A stretch of 64,000 bases of DNA, taken from Copromyces sp. CBS 386.78 (Eukaryota; Ascomycota; Sordariomycetes; Sordariales; Sordariaceae). The position numbers were made by a program, and so were the translations under genes. The stretch covers positions 496,001 to 560,000 of the forward strand of contig MU839096.1 in NCBI GenBank assembly GCA_030685235.1, given 5' to 3'. The notes beneath the pieces were generated by a model that worked only from the letters and a program-made list of their open reading frames with translations, did no database searches and had not been told where the DNA came from. Shown piece by piece: positions 43,235-53,428 of this stretch (position 1 is its first letter; every line of letters begins with the position of its first letter).

Positions 43235-44899
43235 GATGGAATAATCATGCAGGGGATTGCTAGTTTGTAAATCAACTCGGTTGGACTTTCAATGGACATG
43301 CCGATTGCGAGGTGAGGTGTGGTCTGGTAGCGCGATGCTCGTACGTAGTATTCTAGCCGTGAGAGTGACACCCAATCAAGTCAAGCAACGAACTTGCTTA
43401 TCCCCCGGACGGACATTTCGGTGGGACGGGCTTGAACGGGGTTTGCCCAGTTGGATCGTGCGGCGGCCTGTCCGCACTTGCAGAAGGGTTTAAACACATC
43501 AGTGGAGTGGCTGTCGTATCTCCGAGGTATTAGGGTTAGGGTTTGTTTGCAGCCCATTCACCGACGAGTAGGCACTCCAAACCTCAAGTATTCCTGCAAA
43601 GGAGTCAGGGAATTCCGTAGGGAACTCGTACTCTCGATATCTCTTCTTGGACCAGGTACTGAACAACATATTTAAATCTGGCTTCCACTAACAGATGGTC
43701 AGTAGTGGTCTTCATCTGTGGCCGCGCTAAGCAGCACAACCTCGACTTCTAAATGTGTTATCAGATGGTAAAGTATTCGACACTGTATCACGGCATATGA
43801 GCCAATACGGCTTACCACGTCCCATCTTCCAGACCCCAGATAGTCAGTTGAAGTTGTGCAACACAGTATGGTTGATGTCGACAGTCCAAGCCCAACCTGT
43901 CAGTGCCCCGCCGGACAACAACCCACACAGACTCTGACGGTTATGTAAGGGGCATGACAAGAAAGGACGGAGTTCTATACTATAGAAAGTGCCCCTTGAG
44001 CGTCGCAACGCTGTTTAGTCTAAGGCGAGTGCACGAGAGACTGATAAAGACGTTTGTTGGTTCGGTGCTTGAGTTTGTTGGCTTCGTGGCTTTGGGCCTG
44101 ATAGACTGTGTACCGAGGGGTTGATTTAGCCACGGAAACGAACAAAAAAAATTATCACATGAGTCCCCCAACAACATGAAATTAAGCTTTAAAAAGGCAA
44201 AAGTATCTCATGTCAAAAGTAAAAGCCCGGGGGTTAGGTGGAGCTACCTAGACTGAAATAGAGCATGAGAGGAACCCGCCTGGGCGGGTAGGGCTGCACT
44301 AACAAAAGCACCAACCCCTGATTTGGGTGATGTCAACCAGAATTTTGGTGCGGGGAACAGCATGGGAAACCCCACTTACTCCGCACGAGTCTCCAAAACT
44401 CCCGCTTAGCTCGGCCAAGCCCGTCGACGTCATGCAACCTTCAGACTGAAGACGGTCAGCTGTCAGACCACTTTGCTACCCCACCACACCCAACTCTGGT
44501 TCTTCAAACCCCTCGTCTGTTAGTTCAGCATAGGAGCCCTTCATCCAATCATGGAAGAAGCATGAGGTGCCAAACATCATGACTTGCTGGGCCGGGGCCG
44601 TTGGTGTAGCGGGTCGTCAATCCTTCCTCTATCTAGACTTCCGAACCAAGCACTATGACATGTCGTCGTGGTCCGACAGACAAGGAAGGGGCGCCGCTAG
44701 AGCTCTTCAGCTCTCAATAAAGGCTGAAATAAGAGGCCATTCTCACTCACCGGCTAATCCTATTGTCACCATGTCTCTCAACCCGTCTCACCATTCTCAC
44801 GTGTCCCTCTTCTTCCTTGGCGACACCACGACGACGACCTCATCAATAACCTAGAAACTAGAAAAGGCAGCAGGTTCTGCATCATCCCAGTAGCCCATC
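43235..44899. promoter_or_regulatory. Intergenic region between HTH gene and acetate kinase
   Basis: These 1.66 kb separate two divergent genes. They hold two tandem telomere-like units (43530-43545). Sequence from about 44540 to 44890 is the likely acetate kinase leader. No other gene was recognised. Confidence 0.5.
43530..43545 (+). repeat. Interstitial telomere-like repeat
   Basis: TTAGGGTTAGGGTTTG contains two full TTAGGG units and part of a third, about 300 bp upstream of the HTH gene's start codon. TTAGGG is the Neurospora telomere unit, and short copies often act as telobox promoter elements. Confidence 0.7.
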
Positions 44900-46359
44900 A
44901 TGAAGGACGTCGAAGATATTCACCGTCCCATGCTTAACAGCCTCCAGAGTACCTCAGCCAAGATGAAGAAGATTGTCCTCTCAGTCAATGCCGGGTCCTC
45001 CTCCGTCAAGATCTCAGCCTACAGCGCTCTCTTCGGCCAAGCACCCATCCAGCTAGCCGAAGCCCAAATCAGCGGCCTGACCGCACCACCTCCCACCCTT
45101 CGATACACACGGCGCGGCGAGAAGGTGATCAACGACGAGGAGGTCACAGACCAAAAGGTGTCCACCCAATCCGACGCCTTCGACATCCTTCTCAAGACCT
45201 TGATCGACGACAACGGAGTGCCCGAGATCAGCAGCAAGGAAGACATCGCATATGTCTGCCATCGCATCGTCCACGGCGGCGACTTTGTCCGTCCAAAACT
45301 GATCTCAGACGAGACATACCACAACCTCGAGAAGCTCAACGACCTGGCGCCGTTGCACAACTCCACATCCCTCGTCATCGTCCACCGCTGCATGAGCGAC
45401 CTGCCCAAGACCACCCTCAACATCGCCTGCTTTGACAGCCAGTTCCACCACACCATCCCCGAGCACATCCGGACCTACCCCATCAATCAGGACATCGCGC
45501 GGAGCAATCACCTGAGGAAGTACGGCTTCCACGGCATCAGCTATGCCTTCATCACCCGCGCCACTGCCGAGTTTTCGGGGAAGAGGGTCGAAGATGTCAA
45601 CATCATTGCTCTCCATCTCGGATCCGGAGCGAGTGCGTGCGCCATCAAGGGCGGAAAGAGCCTCGATACCAGCATGGGATTGACTCCCCTAGCTGGACTT
45701 CCAGGCGCAACGAGAAGCGGGAGTGTCGATCCTAGGTTAGTTTATTCCTTTCTCCATCCCCCATACCACATGCGTACTAACCTCTCCCCCATCTTTCCCC
45801 CTTCAGTCTCGTCTTCCACTACGCCTCCGACGTAGGCAAGCTCTCCCCGGCTTCCACAAAGGAACTCCACATCTCCCGCGCCGAAGAGATTCTCAATAAG
45901 GAATCCGGCTGGAAAGCTCTAACAGGCACCACCAACTTTGGCACCATCACCGCCGCCTTGGACCCCTCCTCCTCCTCTTCCCAAAACTTATCACGAGAAG
46001 AAGTCGCCAAAATGCGTCTAGCCTTTGACCTCTTCGTCGACCGCATCTGCGGTTTCATCGGCTCTTACTACGTCTCTCTCGGCGGCCAAGTCGACGCGCT
46101 GGTATTCGCCGGCGGCATCGGCGAGAAGAGCGATCGACTAAGGGCGGCCGTGGTCGAGCAAGTGAGTTGTCTCGGGTTCGGACCGGTCGATAAGGAGGCG
46201 AACGAGACGAGGGTGGGGCAGGAGTTGGATGATGATCATGCTGTTATTGAGATTGCTCCAGAAACTAAGAAGGGGGGGCATAAGGTCTTGGTGTGCAAGA
46301 CTGATGAGCAGTTTGAGATGGCGAGGGCGTGTGCGGAGGATGGTGAGTTTTGGCGATGA
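44900..46359 (+). CDS. ack: Acetate kinase
   Basis: Two exons, 44900-45735 and 45807-46359, joined over a 71 bp intron (GTTAGT to TTCAG), give 462 residues; the join restores RSGSVDPSLVFHY. An in-frame ATG at 44963 (MKKIVLSVNAGSSS) matches bacterial AckA starts and may be the real initiator, with the upstream 21 residues a leader. Family motifs: NAGSSSVKIS (phosphate binding), CHRIVHGGDF, APLHNSTS, FDSQFHHTIPEH, RKYGFHGISY, ALHLGSGASACAIKGGKSLD then TSMGLTPLAG, and VFAGGIGEKSD. The enzyme interconverts acetate plus ATP with acetyl phosphate plus ADP. In fungi it is usually paired with phosphoketolase (Xfp), which is not in this window. Catalytic residues appear intact, so the enzyme should be active. 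Confidence 0.95.
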
Positions 46360-47795
46360 GGGCTGGTGGTGGTGCATGCGGTTTTGGTGGGTGGGAGAAG
46401 AAAGGTTGAATATCGACGAAGCAAAGTTCAAGTCGAGGGCAAACAGTGACGCGGTTGGAAAGAGAGGGATTCGTTGTTTTGGCATCAGCTCGTTTGGACA
46501 AGCTCAAGCATGCAGGCAAGCAAGCACATGCATTAACCGCACGTGCTCGAGATCCATTTTGGAAAAAAAACGGTTCAGACGAAACAAAACGAGACGAAAC
46601 GCCTCTCCCACCTACCTGCGTCCTATTCTCTGCGAGGCATGTTTACCTAAGAACCAGCTCCGGTCCGGAGGAAGTACCTACCTCATACATCTGTGCAACT
46701 AGTGATGTGGGCGCAGGACCCTTGACGAGCAACAGACGGGAAAACGACGACACACATCCCCTTCTATCTTGATGCACGGTCCCCGTCTTATACGCAAAAA
46801 GGGTGGAAGGGCAGCTTATTTCTACGTTAACATCCTTACTGCGTCATTTCCTATAGATTATGATCTAGATAGACATCATTTCAGAGTGTTTGGTTTCCTA
46901 GCAGTTTTCCCGAGGTGGTTGTCAAGGAAAAACTACTACGACATGTTCACGATGTGTTGATTCATCAAAATATGAACAAGGCCTCGTCATTTTGCTATGA
47001 TCGCTTTTTTTTTTTTTTTTTTTCCGCTGTCTGTGTGCTACAATGCTACGCTCTTTGAACATGTCCCCTGTAGCCAGAAGTCTCATCGGATGTTTGTATA
47101 CCAGCGTCTATCCACGATGCCATGACAGAAGAAGCAGTGTGTGTGTAGACAACTCGTCAAGTTTGATATCGGCCTTTGCAGTATATAAGACGGCCGTGTG
47201 TATTGTGTCACCAAGAAGTGGATATCATTGCCAATTGTAACCCCTAAAATGGATCAAGAACTTGAACAGTAAAAACACCAAGCCACTCACTCCATACACC
47301 ACGGCCACCATCCCGACCGGTCCGTCTTCGGATAGATGACAAGAAAAAGAAGATAAATCGCCCCAGTTTGCGCCGTACCCTAAACAGATATGCCCTGACC
47401 GTTTCCCGTGTTTCCCAGTCCCAGTTCATGTTGATGATTGAATGCAAGAAAAAAAAAAAGGTCTCCCCCATGCGTGTACGTGACCTCTAGATAATAAGTG
47501 TATAATCCCAGAAAGAAAAGCTTTTTGACAGGTACCGGCCCCAATATGACATTGCATGCTTCGGCAACACAAGAGCATAGAACGAGGAGTGTTTTGTACC
47601 ATTCCCCCATAGGATCAAAGACAACGGAAAGGTGAGAACCCGCGTCCAAGAAGTATAGCGCGCGGCGGAAACGTCATGTGTGACATCAAACACGCCTGTC
47701 AGCTGGCAGTGGCGAGACACACGATGCTCAATCCTCCGAGAAACACCGACGCAGAGCTAAAAGAAGAAAAGGGTCATATTAAGATGCAGATTCGA
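46360..47795. other. Convergent intergenic region with a poly-T run
   Basis: This 1.4 kb lies between the stops of acetate kinase (+) and the csp-1-like gene (-). A run of 19 T lies at 47005-47023. Short frames here run through A-rich or T-rich tracts and carry no family signal. Confidence 0.5.
47005..47023 (+). repeat. Poly-T run (19 T)
   Basis: Nineteen consecutive T bases lie between two convergent genes, about 650 bp after the acetate kinase stop. Confidence 0.9.
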
Positions 47796-48659
47796 CTATG
47801 AAGATCCTTCTTGGCAGGCGACTGCCATAGCCAAAGCGTCCAGCCCGCTACTCGGTGTTGGCACGCCGATCGAGGGGCTCAGAAGAGGGAGGTTGAGTCC
47901 ACGCATGTCCCAGGCACTCCCAACCCCAGGTGTGAGTGGTAGTGCGGCTGGGCTAGCAGCACTGGCGACGGTTGTTACTGAATTTGTTGACTTGGATCGG
48001 GAGGACTTTCCGGAGGAAGAAGACTTGCGCTCGCCAGCTAGAGATGGCCGGGTAGATGAGCGCGACTTGTCCTTGTAGTGTGTTTCTAAATGCTGCTTCA
48101 TGTTGTCGGCCCGTGTGAACTTCTTGGTACAACCTTGGAAGGAGCAAGGGACCGCCTTTTCGGCAGTGTGGATCTTGGAATGCCTCGAGGCGTGGCCAGA
48201 TGTGGTGAAAGTCTTCTCACAGCCGTGGCTGTCCCGATACCTGCACGGATACCTCTTGCCGGTCCTTTCGGTGGCGGCCGGGCTAGCGGTATCATCCTCA
48301 TAAGACATGGATCTGCTGTCGCTCATGGTGCGCGGCCTCTTGGCACCAATGTAGCTGTGTGCGTCCGAGTAGTCCTCATAGGGCCGAGTATCGATAGGGT
48401 AACCCCGGCTATAGTCATAGATGGGAGTCATGGGAGAGATGGGCTCGTTGCTCATTTGAGAGTCATAGGAGTCGGATCGAAGCAGCTCTGGGGTGTTTGG
48501 TGACGACGAGATACTCCTGGTCAAGGCGGGATGATAGGGCTGTCCAAAGCTGGATGGCGCGCGGTAAGGCATCGGCTGATACTGGACCTGGGGGGCTTTT
48601 TGAGGCTCATCATCGTTGAGGAGCTGGACAGTGTGTCCATTGGCGTCCCTGGCGAACAT
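47796..48659 (-). CDS. csp-1: NRG1-type C2H2 repressor, CSP-1-like
   Basis: An intronless gene; the ATG at 48659 gives MFARDANGHTVQLL and 287 residues. A longer in-frame upstream extension has no family character. Two C2H2 fingers lie at about residues 139-194: YPCRYRDSHGCEKTFTTSGH then ASRHSKIH, and CSFQGCTKKFTRADNMKQH then LETH. The FTTSGHxxRHxxIHT helix is the hallmark of yeast Nrg1/Nrg2-type repressors. The N-terminal part is Pro/Ser/Tyr-rich with SPNTPELLRSDSYDSQ, and the C-terminal part is Ser-rich, ending VACQEGSS. In Neurospora, CSP-1 is a light- and clock-controlled glucose-responsive repressor acting with the RCO-1/RCM-1 (Tup1-Ssn6) complex. I assign that name from architecture and remembered gene order. 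The large upstream gap fits a heavily regulated promoter. Confidence 0.75.
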   Translation of the reverse strand: MFARDANGHTVQLLNDDEPQKAPQVQYQPMPYRAPSSFGQPYHPALTRSISSSPNTPELLRSDSYDSQMSNEPISPMTPIYDYSRGYPIDTRPYEDYSDAHSYIGAKRPRTMSDSRSMSYEDDTASPAATERTGKRYPCRYRDSHGCEKTFTTSGHASRHSKIHTAEKAVPCSFQGCTKKFTRADNMKQHLETHYKDKSRSSTRPSLAGERKSSSSGKSSRSKSTNSVTTVASAASPAALPLTPGVGSAWDMRGLNLPLLSPSIGVPTPSSGLDALAMAVACQEGSS

Positions 48660-49780
48660 GATGGCGGTGGTGGTAGCGTGCAAAGCAAAAGTCGGATGAT
48701 GAGGATATAGATGGGGCGGAGACGGCCCAATAATGTCGACTCGGCGGAAAAGAACCGAATGGATCGCAGGAGACCAAACAATTATAAGCTGATGGAGGGA
48801 TAGTGCTCTAGCCGTAAACAGGCGCAGCACACAACTTCGAAAATGGCCCTGGCAAATTTGGGTCGTTGTTGGTTTGCTTCCGTGAGGCTCACTGGAAAGG
48901 CGGTGCAATGAAGCTAAATGCTCAGATAAAAAAGGCCCGCGCTGAAAACTCTTCTCTGTCGGTTGCCGAATGTTGGGCAAAAAAGCTCAAAGCTTTGACC
49001 ACAGATGGTTTCCTTGGTAATGGATGGTTGATGCAGTGGGTCGGTAAAGCTAGGGCCGAGATGTCTGTATGTTGTATGTCTGTTTGTCGTCTGTTGTTGT
49101 TGTTGACTGGATGGGTATCTGTACACTCCTGAGGTGATGGGGCGGAGAAGTCGGCGTCTGTTGACGGACGAGACGGACGGTGAGGATAAGTGGTTCTTGT
49201 AATTGGGTAGCGAGCGGAAGGTGAAGACAGGAACGAAGAGGAGGAGAGGCTGGATAATGAACCCTTTTTCATGAAGCGAAGGAAGGCACGGAAGGCAGGG
49301 GACAACGGGAGTTAATAAAGGGAGGCACGATGAGCTGCTCGGTCGGTCGCTCAGGCGGGCTGGCGGGACATCCGACATGGGAAAGTGACCGGGCGCGCTC
49401 AAACCCCATTCTCAATCCGTCTTGCATCCTGGGAACCCACTTGGCAGTCCATCGCGCAGGGGTGTGTTTCCTAGATTGTGCCATTGTTTCCTTTGGCGGA
49501 CGGCCAGCGAGGGGTGCGAGGGGTGCGAGGGGCCGCAGGTTGAGCAGCCGCCAGGCGTGAAGATCCCTGCCAAGTGGGCAGCTACGAGCGACGGTACCTT
49601 CCAGTGTGCTCCCGAGACCGTGAAAAGTTAGGCACTCCAGCAGGTACCGGACAGGTACCTCCTGTCTCCCTCCACTGAGTGTTCCAGCGCTGCTGATGGG
49701 CAGCACAGTACGAGGGCGCATCCCGCTAAACCGGGCACCGTCTTCAGGGCAGAGTTGGCACTGTCCGGCCATCGTCCAGG

Positions 49781-49850
49781 GATCGCATCGCCGGTCCATC
49801 GCATCGACCATCACTTTTCCTAGCAGCAGCTTGGCTTGCGAGACGGTCGA
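49781..49850. promoter_or_regulatory. Clustered ATCG motifs, possible light-response elements
   Basis: GATCGCATCGCC (49781-49792) is nearly repeated as ATCGCATCGACC (49798-49809), and GGTCGATGACC follows near 49845. Neurospora White Collar Complex sites contain closely spaced GATC/CGAT-like repeats. The cluster lies about 1.1 kb upstream of the csp-1-like start. Binding is inferred only. Confidence 0.25.
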
Positions 49851-50998
49851 TGACCTGGACGAAAAAACACAACGCTAGGAGGTAAAATCTTGAGTGATAA
49901 CTCCCCGGTAGGAAGGCACTGAAAACGTACAGTCCCAAGTAGCACGGAGGCATGTTTACATGACACGCAGCAGCGCTATTTTGCAGGGCTTTGTGCAAAT
50001 ACAGACATCACACTCGGGCCGTGTTTGAAAATTTGCAGAAAAAAAAAGGAACCATGGCTGTCTGTTCTGTTTTTGTGTAATTGGTCATGTCAACTCCAAG
50101 TACCCTGACAGAGCGAGAGTCTTCCCGCGGTAACTGTGCTCTTAAAAACATAATCATTACGCTGTGATTCCCGTTTCTGACAACAGCCAGTGGGCAACCT
50201 TCGGAAAAGCCTGCGCACCCCGCTTACGCCTATCCCCTCTCCAACCCCTGGCTGTATCCCGGCGGCATGCATCGCCCTAGAGACCTATTCAGCCTAGTCT
50301 CGTACTGCAAAATTATAGGTTGCCCCAGGATATACGAACTGGGAACGATGACGAAATTCTTGCTACATCTTCCCCACGACCGTTTGTCCTCTCCGGCGCG
50401 GCAATCGTTAGTACATATGTGGACGTGGTCCTCTTCATCTCCCACGGCAGCGCTATATGGATATCAGCCAGGTACTATATCCCAGATAGCACGTATGTTC
50501 CGCCCATATTCCAGGGTCCTTGGAGTTGGTGTTGAGGAGCCCGTCCGATGTGGGTGGGATACGGAACTTGTTCGGGTTGGATGGCTTTTGGGGTGGGATC
50601 GAAATCGAAGAAGCAAAAGATCAGACCCTTCCTGGTTGAGTTGCAAAAGACAGCTCCGTGACCAAGGAAAATCGCATTTTGCGCACTGGCACCGGTATAT
50701 TGCCAACTGACTGGATCGGCTCCGGAGGCGCGGATAGGTGTGGCTTTGATTTGCACATCATCGTGGGGAGCGTCTAGGGGAGGAGCAGATCAGGAACATC
50801 AGGAACACGAGACCGTGCAAGGCCCACCCGCCTGTAGCACCTCAGAATACTATGCAGTCCGCTATAAGACAACGGGCTGACAGCAGACACACGCACGCAC
50901 GGGAGCCCGGCGCCCGGGGGAAGTATGATCTCCCGTGGGATGCCGATTGATTGGCTCCTGGCTTGCGGCTTTGGGTATCGCCAGGAAACCAGAGATGT

Positions 50999-51204
50999 CT
51001 TTAGCCGTGAAAATGTATCCTTTTCGCCAAGACTACCCCTCTACTTCCAGTACTTTGGTGCCTTCCAAAATTTCGCCAAGCGCACGCAAACACTAGCCAG
51101 ACACAGGTGTCTGCGTGGCCAAGAAGTATCTGTAAACAAAGATAACGCCAACCGATTGGACAAAAGACGGCCTTGGCGAAAAGGATACATTTTCACGGCT
51201 AAAG
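50999..51204. mobile_element. 206 bp inverted-repeat element (MITE-like)
   Basis: The 33 bases at 50999-51031 (starting CTTTAGCCGTGAAAATG) occur as a perfect reverse complement at 51172-51204. The 140 bp interior contains a further hairpin CAGACAC-AG-GTGTCTG. No open frame of note lies inside. No clear target-site duplication is visible; a TA/TA reading is possible if the outer three bases are chance. The identity of the arms implies recent origin or strong constraint. It is either a small non-autonomous DNA transposon or a hairpin-RNA locus. Confidence 0.6.
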
Positions 51205-52986
51205 GGATGCGAGTCGGTATCTCTTTTTGCTGGAATCCGGATCACCTCCGTACCCTCCCCCCAGTTCAACCCCCCCACCCGGAACCCCCCAATATCACAA
51301 CTGACATGGCACCGCCTAGACGGCCATGGTTGACAGGGTGTTGGACGATCATCATCGACATTTCCAAACCGAGTCAGTATCTCCTCGACAACAACTTGTT
51401 TACAATACGCAGGAGGTGCCAATGGATGCTTCACGCGTGCAGGGATAGCTTTCAACGAAACTAGGCGGCGGCGGCTTGAAATTTCGGAGGGAAATCCCAT
51501 TCAGCATAGTGCAGATCCTATATTGGGCCCATCTGGTACAATATGTACGGTATCACATTACAAGTTACCTTGGATGTAGATAGTCCAAGAGCCCCTATTG
51601 GAGTCGCCAAGGGTATCCCAGACCTCGCTGGCTGTCAAGACGACTTGGGGCTCGAAGAAGCATGCGGCTGTGTCGCGCTCCGTCCCCTCCGCTCCCATCC
51701 CACGGCAGCAGACAACGACGCTACAGCTCGCGCAAAAGGCCACGGTTGGGAAAGAAGATGGGATGACGTCAGCGGCGGCAGGGCAAGGATCTCAGCGTTA
51801 TTTCTCCTTGCGACCCTGGTGACCGTTGATCGGTGTGGATGATACGCAGTCGGCAGCTCAGCAGGCTCGGCCGCCTCCAAAGTCAGGCACGAGACTCGTA
51901 GAGGCTACGTGCACCGCTATCATACAGGCCAAAAGCGGACACGCTTGACAATGCGGTATCTCATCAATATCGTCAATTTCCGTCTTTTCCATGCTGACAC
52001 CTCTCTAGTGATAGTGGGATTGGGAAGCTTCACCTGCTACCTTGGCGTGACCATCAAGCTCCTCCTGCACAGCACACGTAGGACCCCTGATGATGGAGGG
52101 GCCAGGCCACACATGTTATTAATGCAGGGTTCCGTTGCTCGGAAGACAAAGATGTTTGGTTACCTACCCTCAGATTCAGAAATCTCACAGTTACAAGTAG
52201 GTGAACATGAACGGAGACGGATAGAGGCAGGGAAAGACGCAGTCAAACCCAGGGCCCGGAACTGCCAGCCAGATGTTCCCGCTTGTGTGTGTCTCGCAAG
52301 ACCTCACAAAAGTCACTGGCCTGCCCGGGACCTACATACCAGACCTACATAACCGCATCAATCTTTGCGGAACACGTTTACCCCTGAGTTTGGAGGCAGT
52401 ATCCTTGGAATTTTGACTCTTGATCTCTTGTTGTTGCCCAACGGTAGGGGGAATCGCCATTATGCATAGTAAAAGGGATGGGAAAGTGGCTGTTGGTGCT
52501 GAGACAGATAGGCACAAGGGGAAAATCACGAGCACAGCAAAGCCAAAGCTTGGTAGACGATGGATCCATGAATGCTCGGGATCGAGCGATTTGGTAACGT
52601 GGCAGTGTTAATCCCGGGATCGCACGGGCGTTGGTTGTCACGGTCGTGCAAAGTAAAATATAAAAAAATGTCGATAATCTCGATATCCAATCCACCATGA
52701 GCCAACATGGCAGGTAGGAGACAGCAAAGACGACGTTACGAGATAATGGGGACCGCAACTAACCCATTTCTTCCACTTTTCAACTCGCGGCTGTCGGTCT
52801 TGCCCAAAAAGCTACCCCGATTGAGAGACGACGGAGGGATGAATCCTGAATGCAGTGCCGATGGGGCGAGCCAATAATCGGAAAGTTACCGATCGAGGTA
52901 CCTGAACCCTGTGCCTTATGTGGAAAAGCAGCTGGTTCCTGTCCGAAATGGACTCCATCGGAGCCTCAGTAACGTCTCTGCCCATA

Positions 52987-53428
52987 GGCCCTGATCGGCT
53001 GATACTGCTCCTAGAGTAGTATCGAGGGTAGTAGGGGGGTTTTGGTATTTGGGTAATAGGGGGCGGGTTTGGCTTTCTTCAAAAGTATTCAAAAGTCGAT
53101 ACTGGAGGTGATATTGGAGGGTCTACCCTCCAGTATCAAATTGTGAGTTTTTGAACCAAAAAGTTCGAAATTAATTGATTTTATTGGTTAAAACTGAGCT
53201 TGGCAATCGCTTGGCAATAATAATTCCAGTTCGAAAAATCAGTATATGAGTAAAAAGGTGCTAAGGAAGCTAACCAAAGCGCTATCGCGTTGAATGGTAT
53301 ATTAGCGCCCGTGCCCCGTTCAAAGGAGGAAAGCGCATTAGTAAAAGATGAGGCACAGCCCTGCTAGTGTAGAATATCCTTGAACAGTTTTGATACTGCT
53401 CCAGGAACAGTATCAGCCGATTAGGGCC
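52987..53428. mobile_element. 442 bp MITE with imperfect terminal inverted repeats
   Basis: The left end starts GGCCCTGATCGGCTGATACT and the right end, read in reverse complement, starts GGCCCTAATCGGCTGATACT. The match runs for about 37 bp, and the differences inside it are C/T or G/A transitions. Both ends are directly flanked by ATA (52984-52986 and 53429-53431), consistent with a 3 bp target duplication. Each terminal repeat is itself near-palindromic (GATACTGCTCC...AGTATC). The interior is AT-rich, carries a hairpin at 53110-53137 and codes for nothing, so the element is non-autonomous. Confidence 0.75.
53110..53137. repeat. Hairpin inside the MITE
   Basis: GATATTGGAGGGT and ACCCTCCAGTATC form 13 bp arms with one mismatch around a CT loop. 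The preceding 12 bases (GATACTGGAGGT) are a direct near-copy of the left arm. Confidence 0.75.

Noticed and set aside
50925..51464. 179-codon frame across the 206 bp inverted-repeat element
   Set aside because: The frame simply reads through both arms of the inverted repeat and shows no domain; it is not evidence for a transposase.
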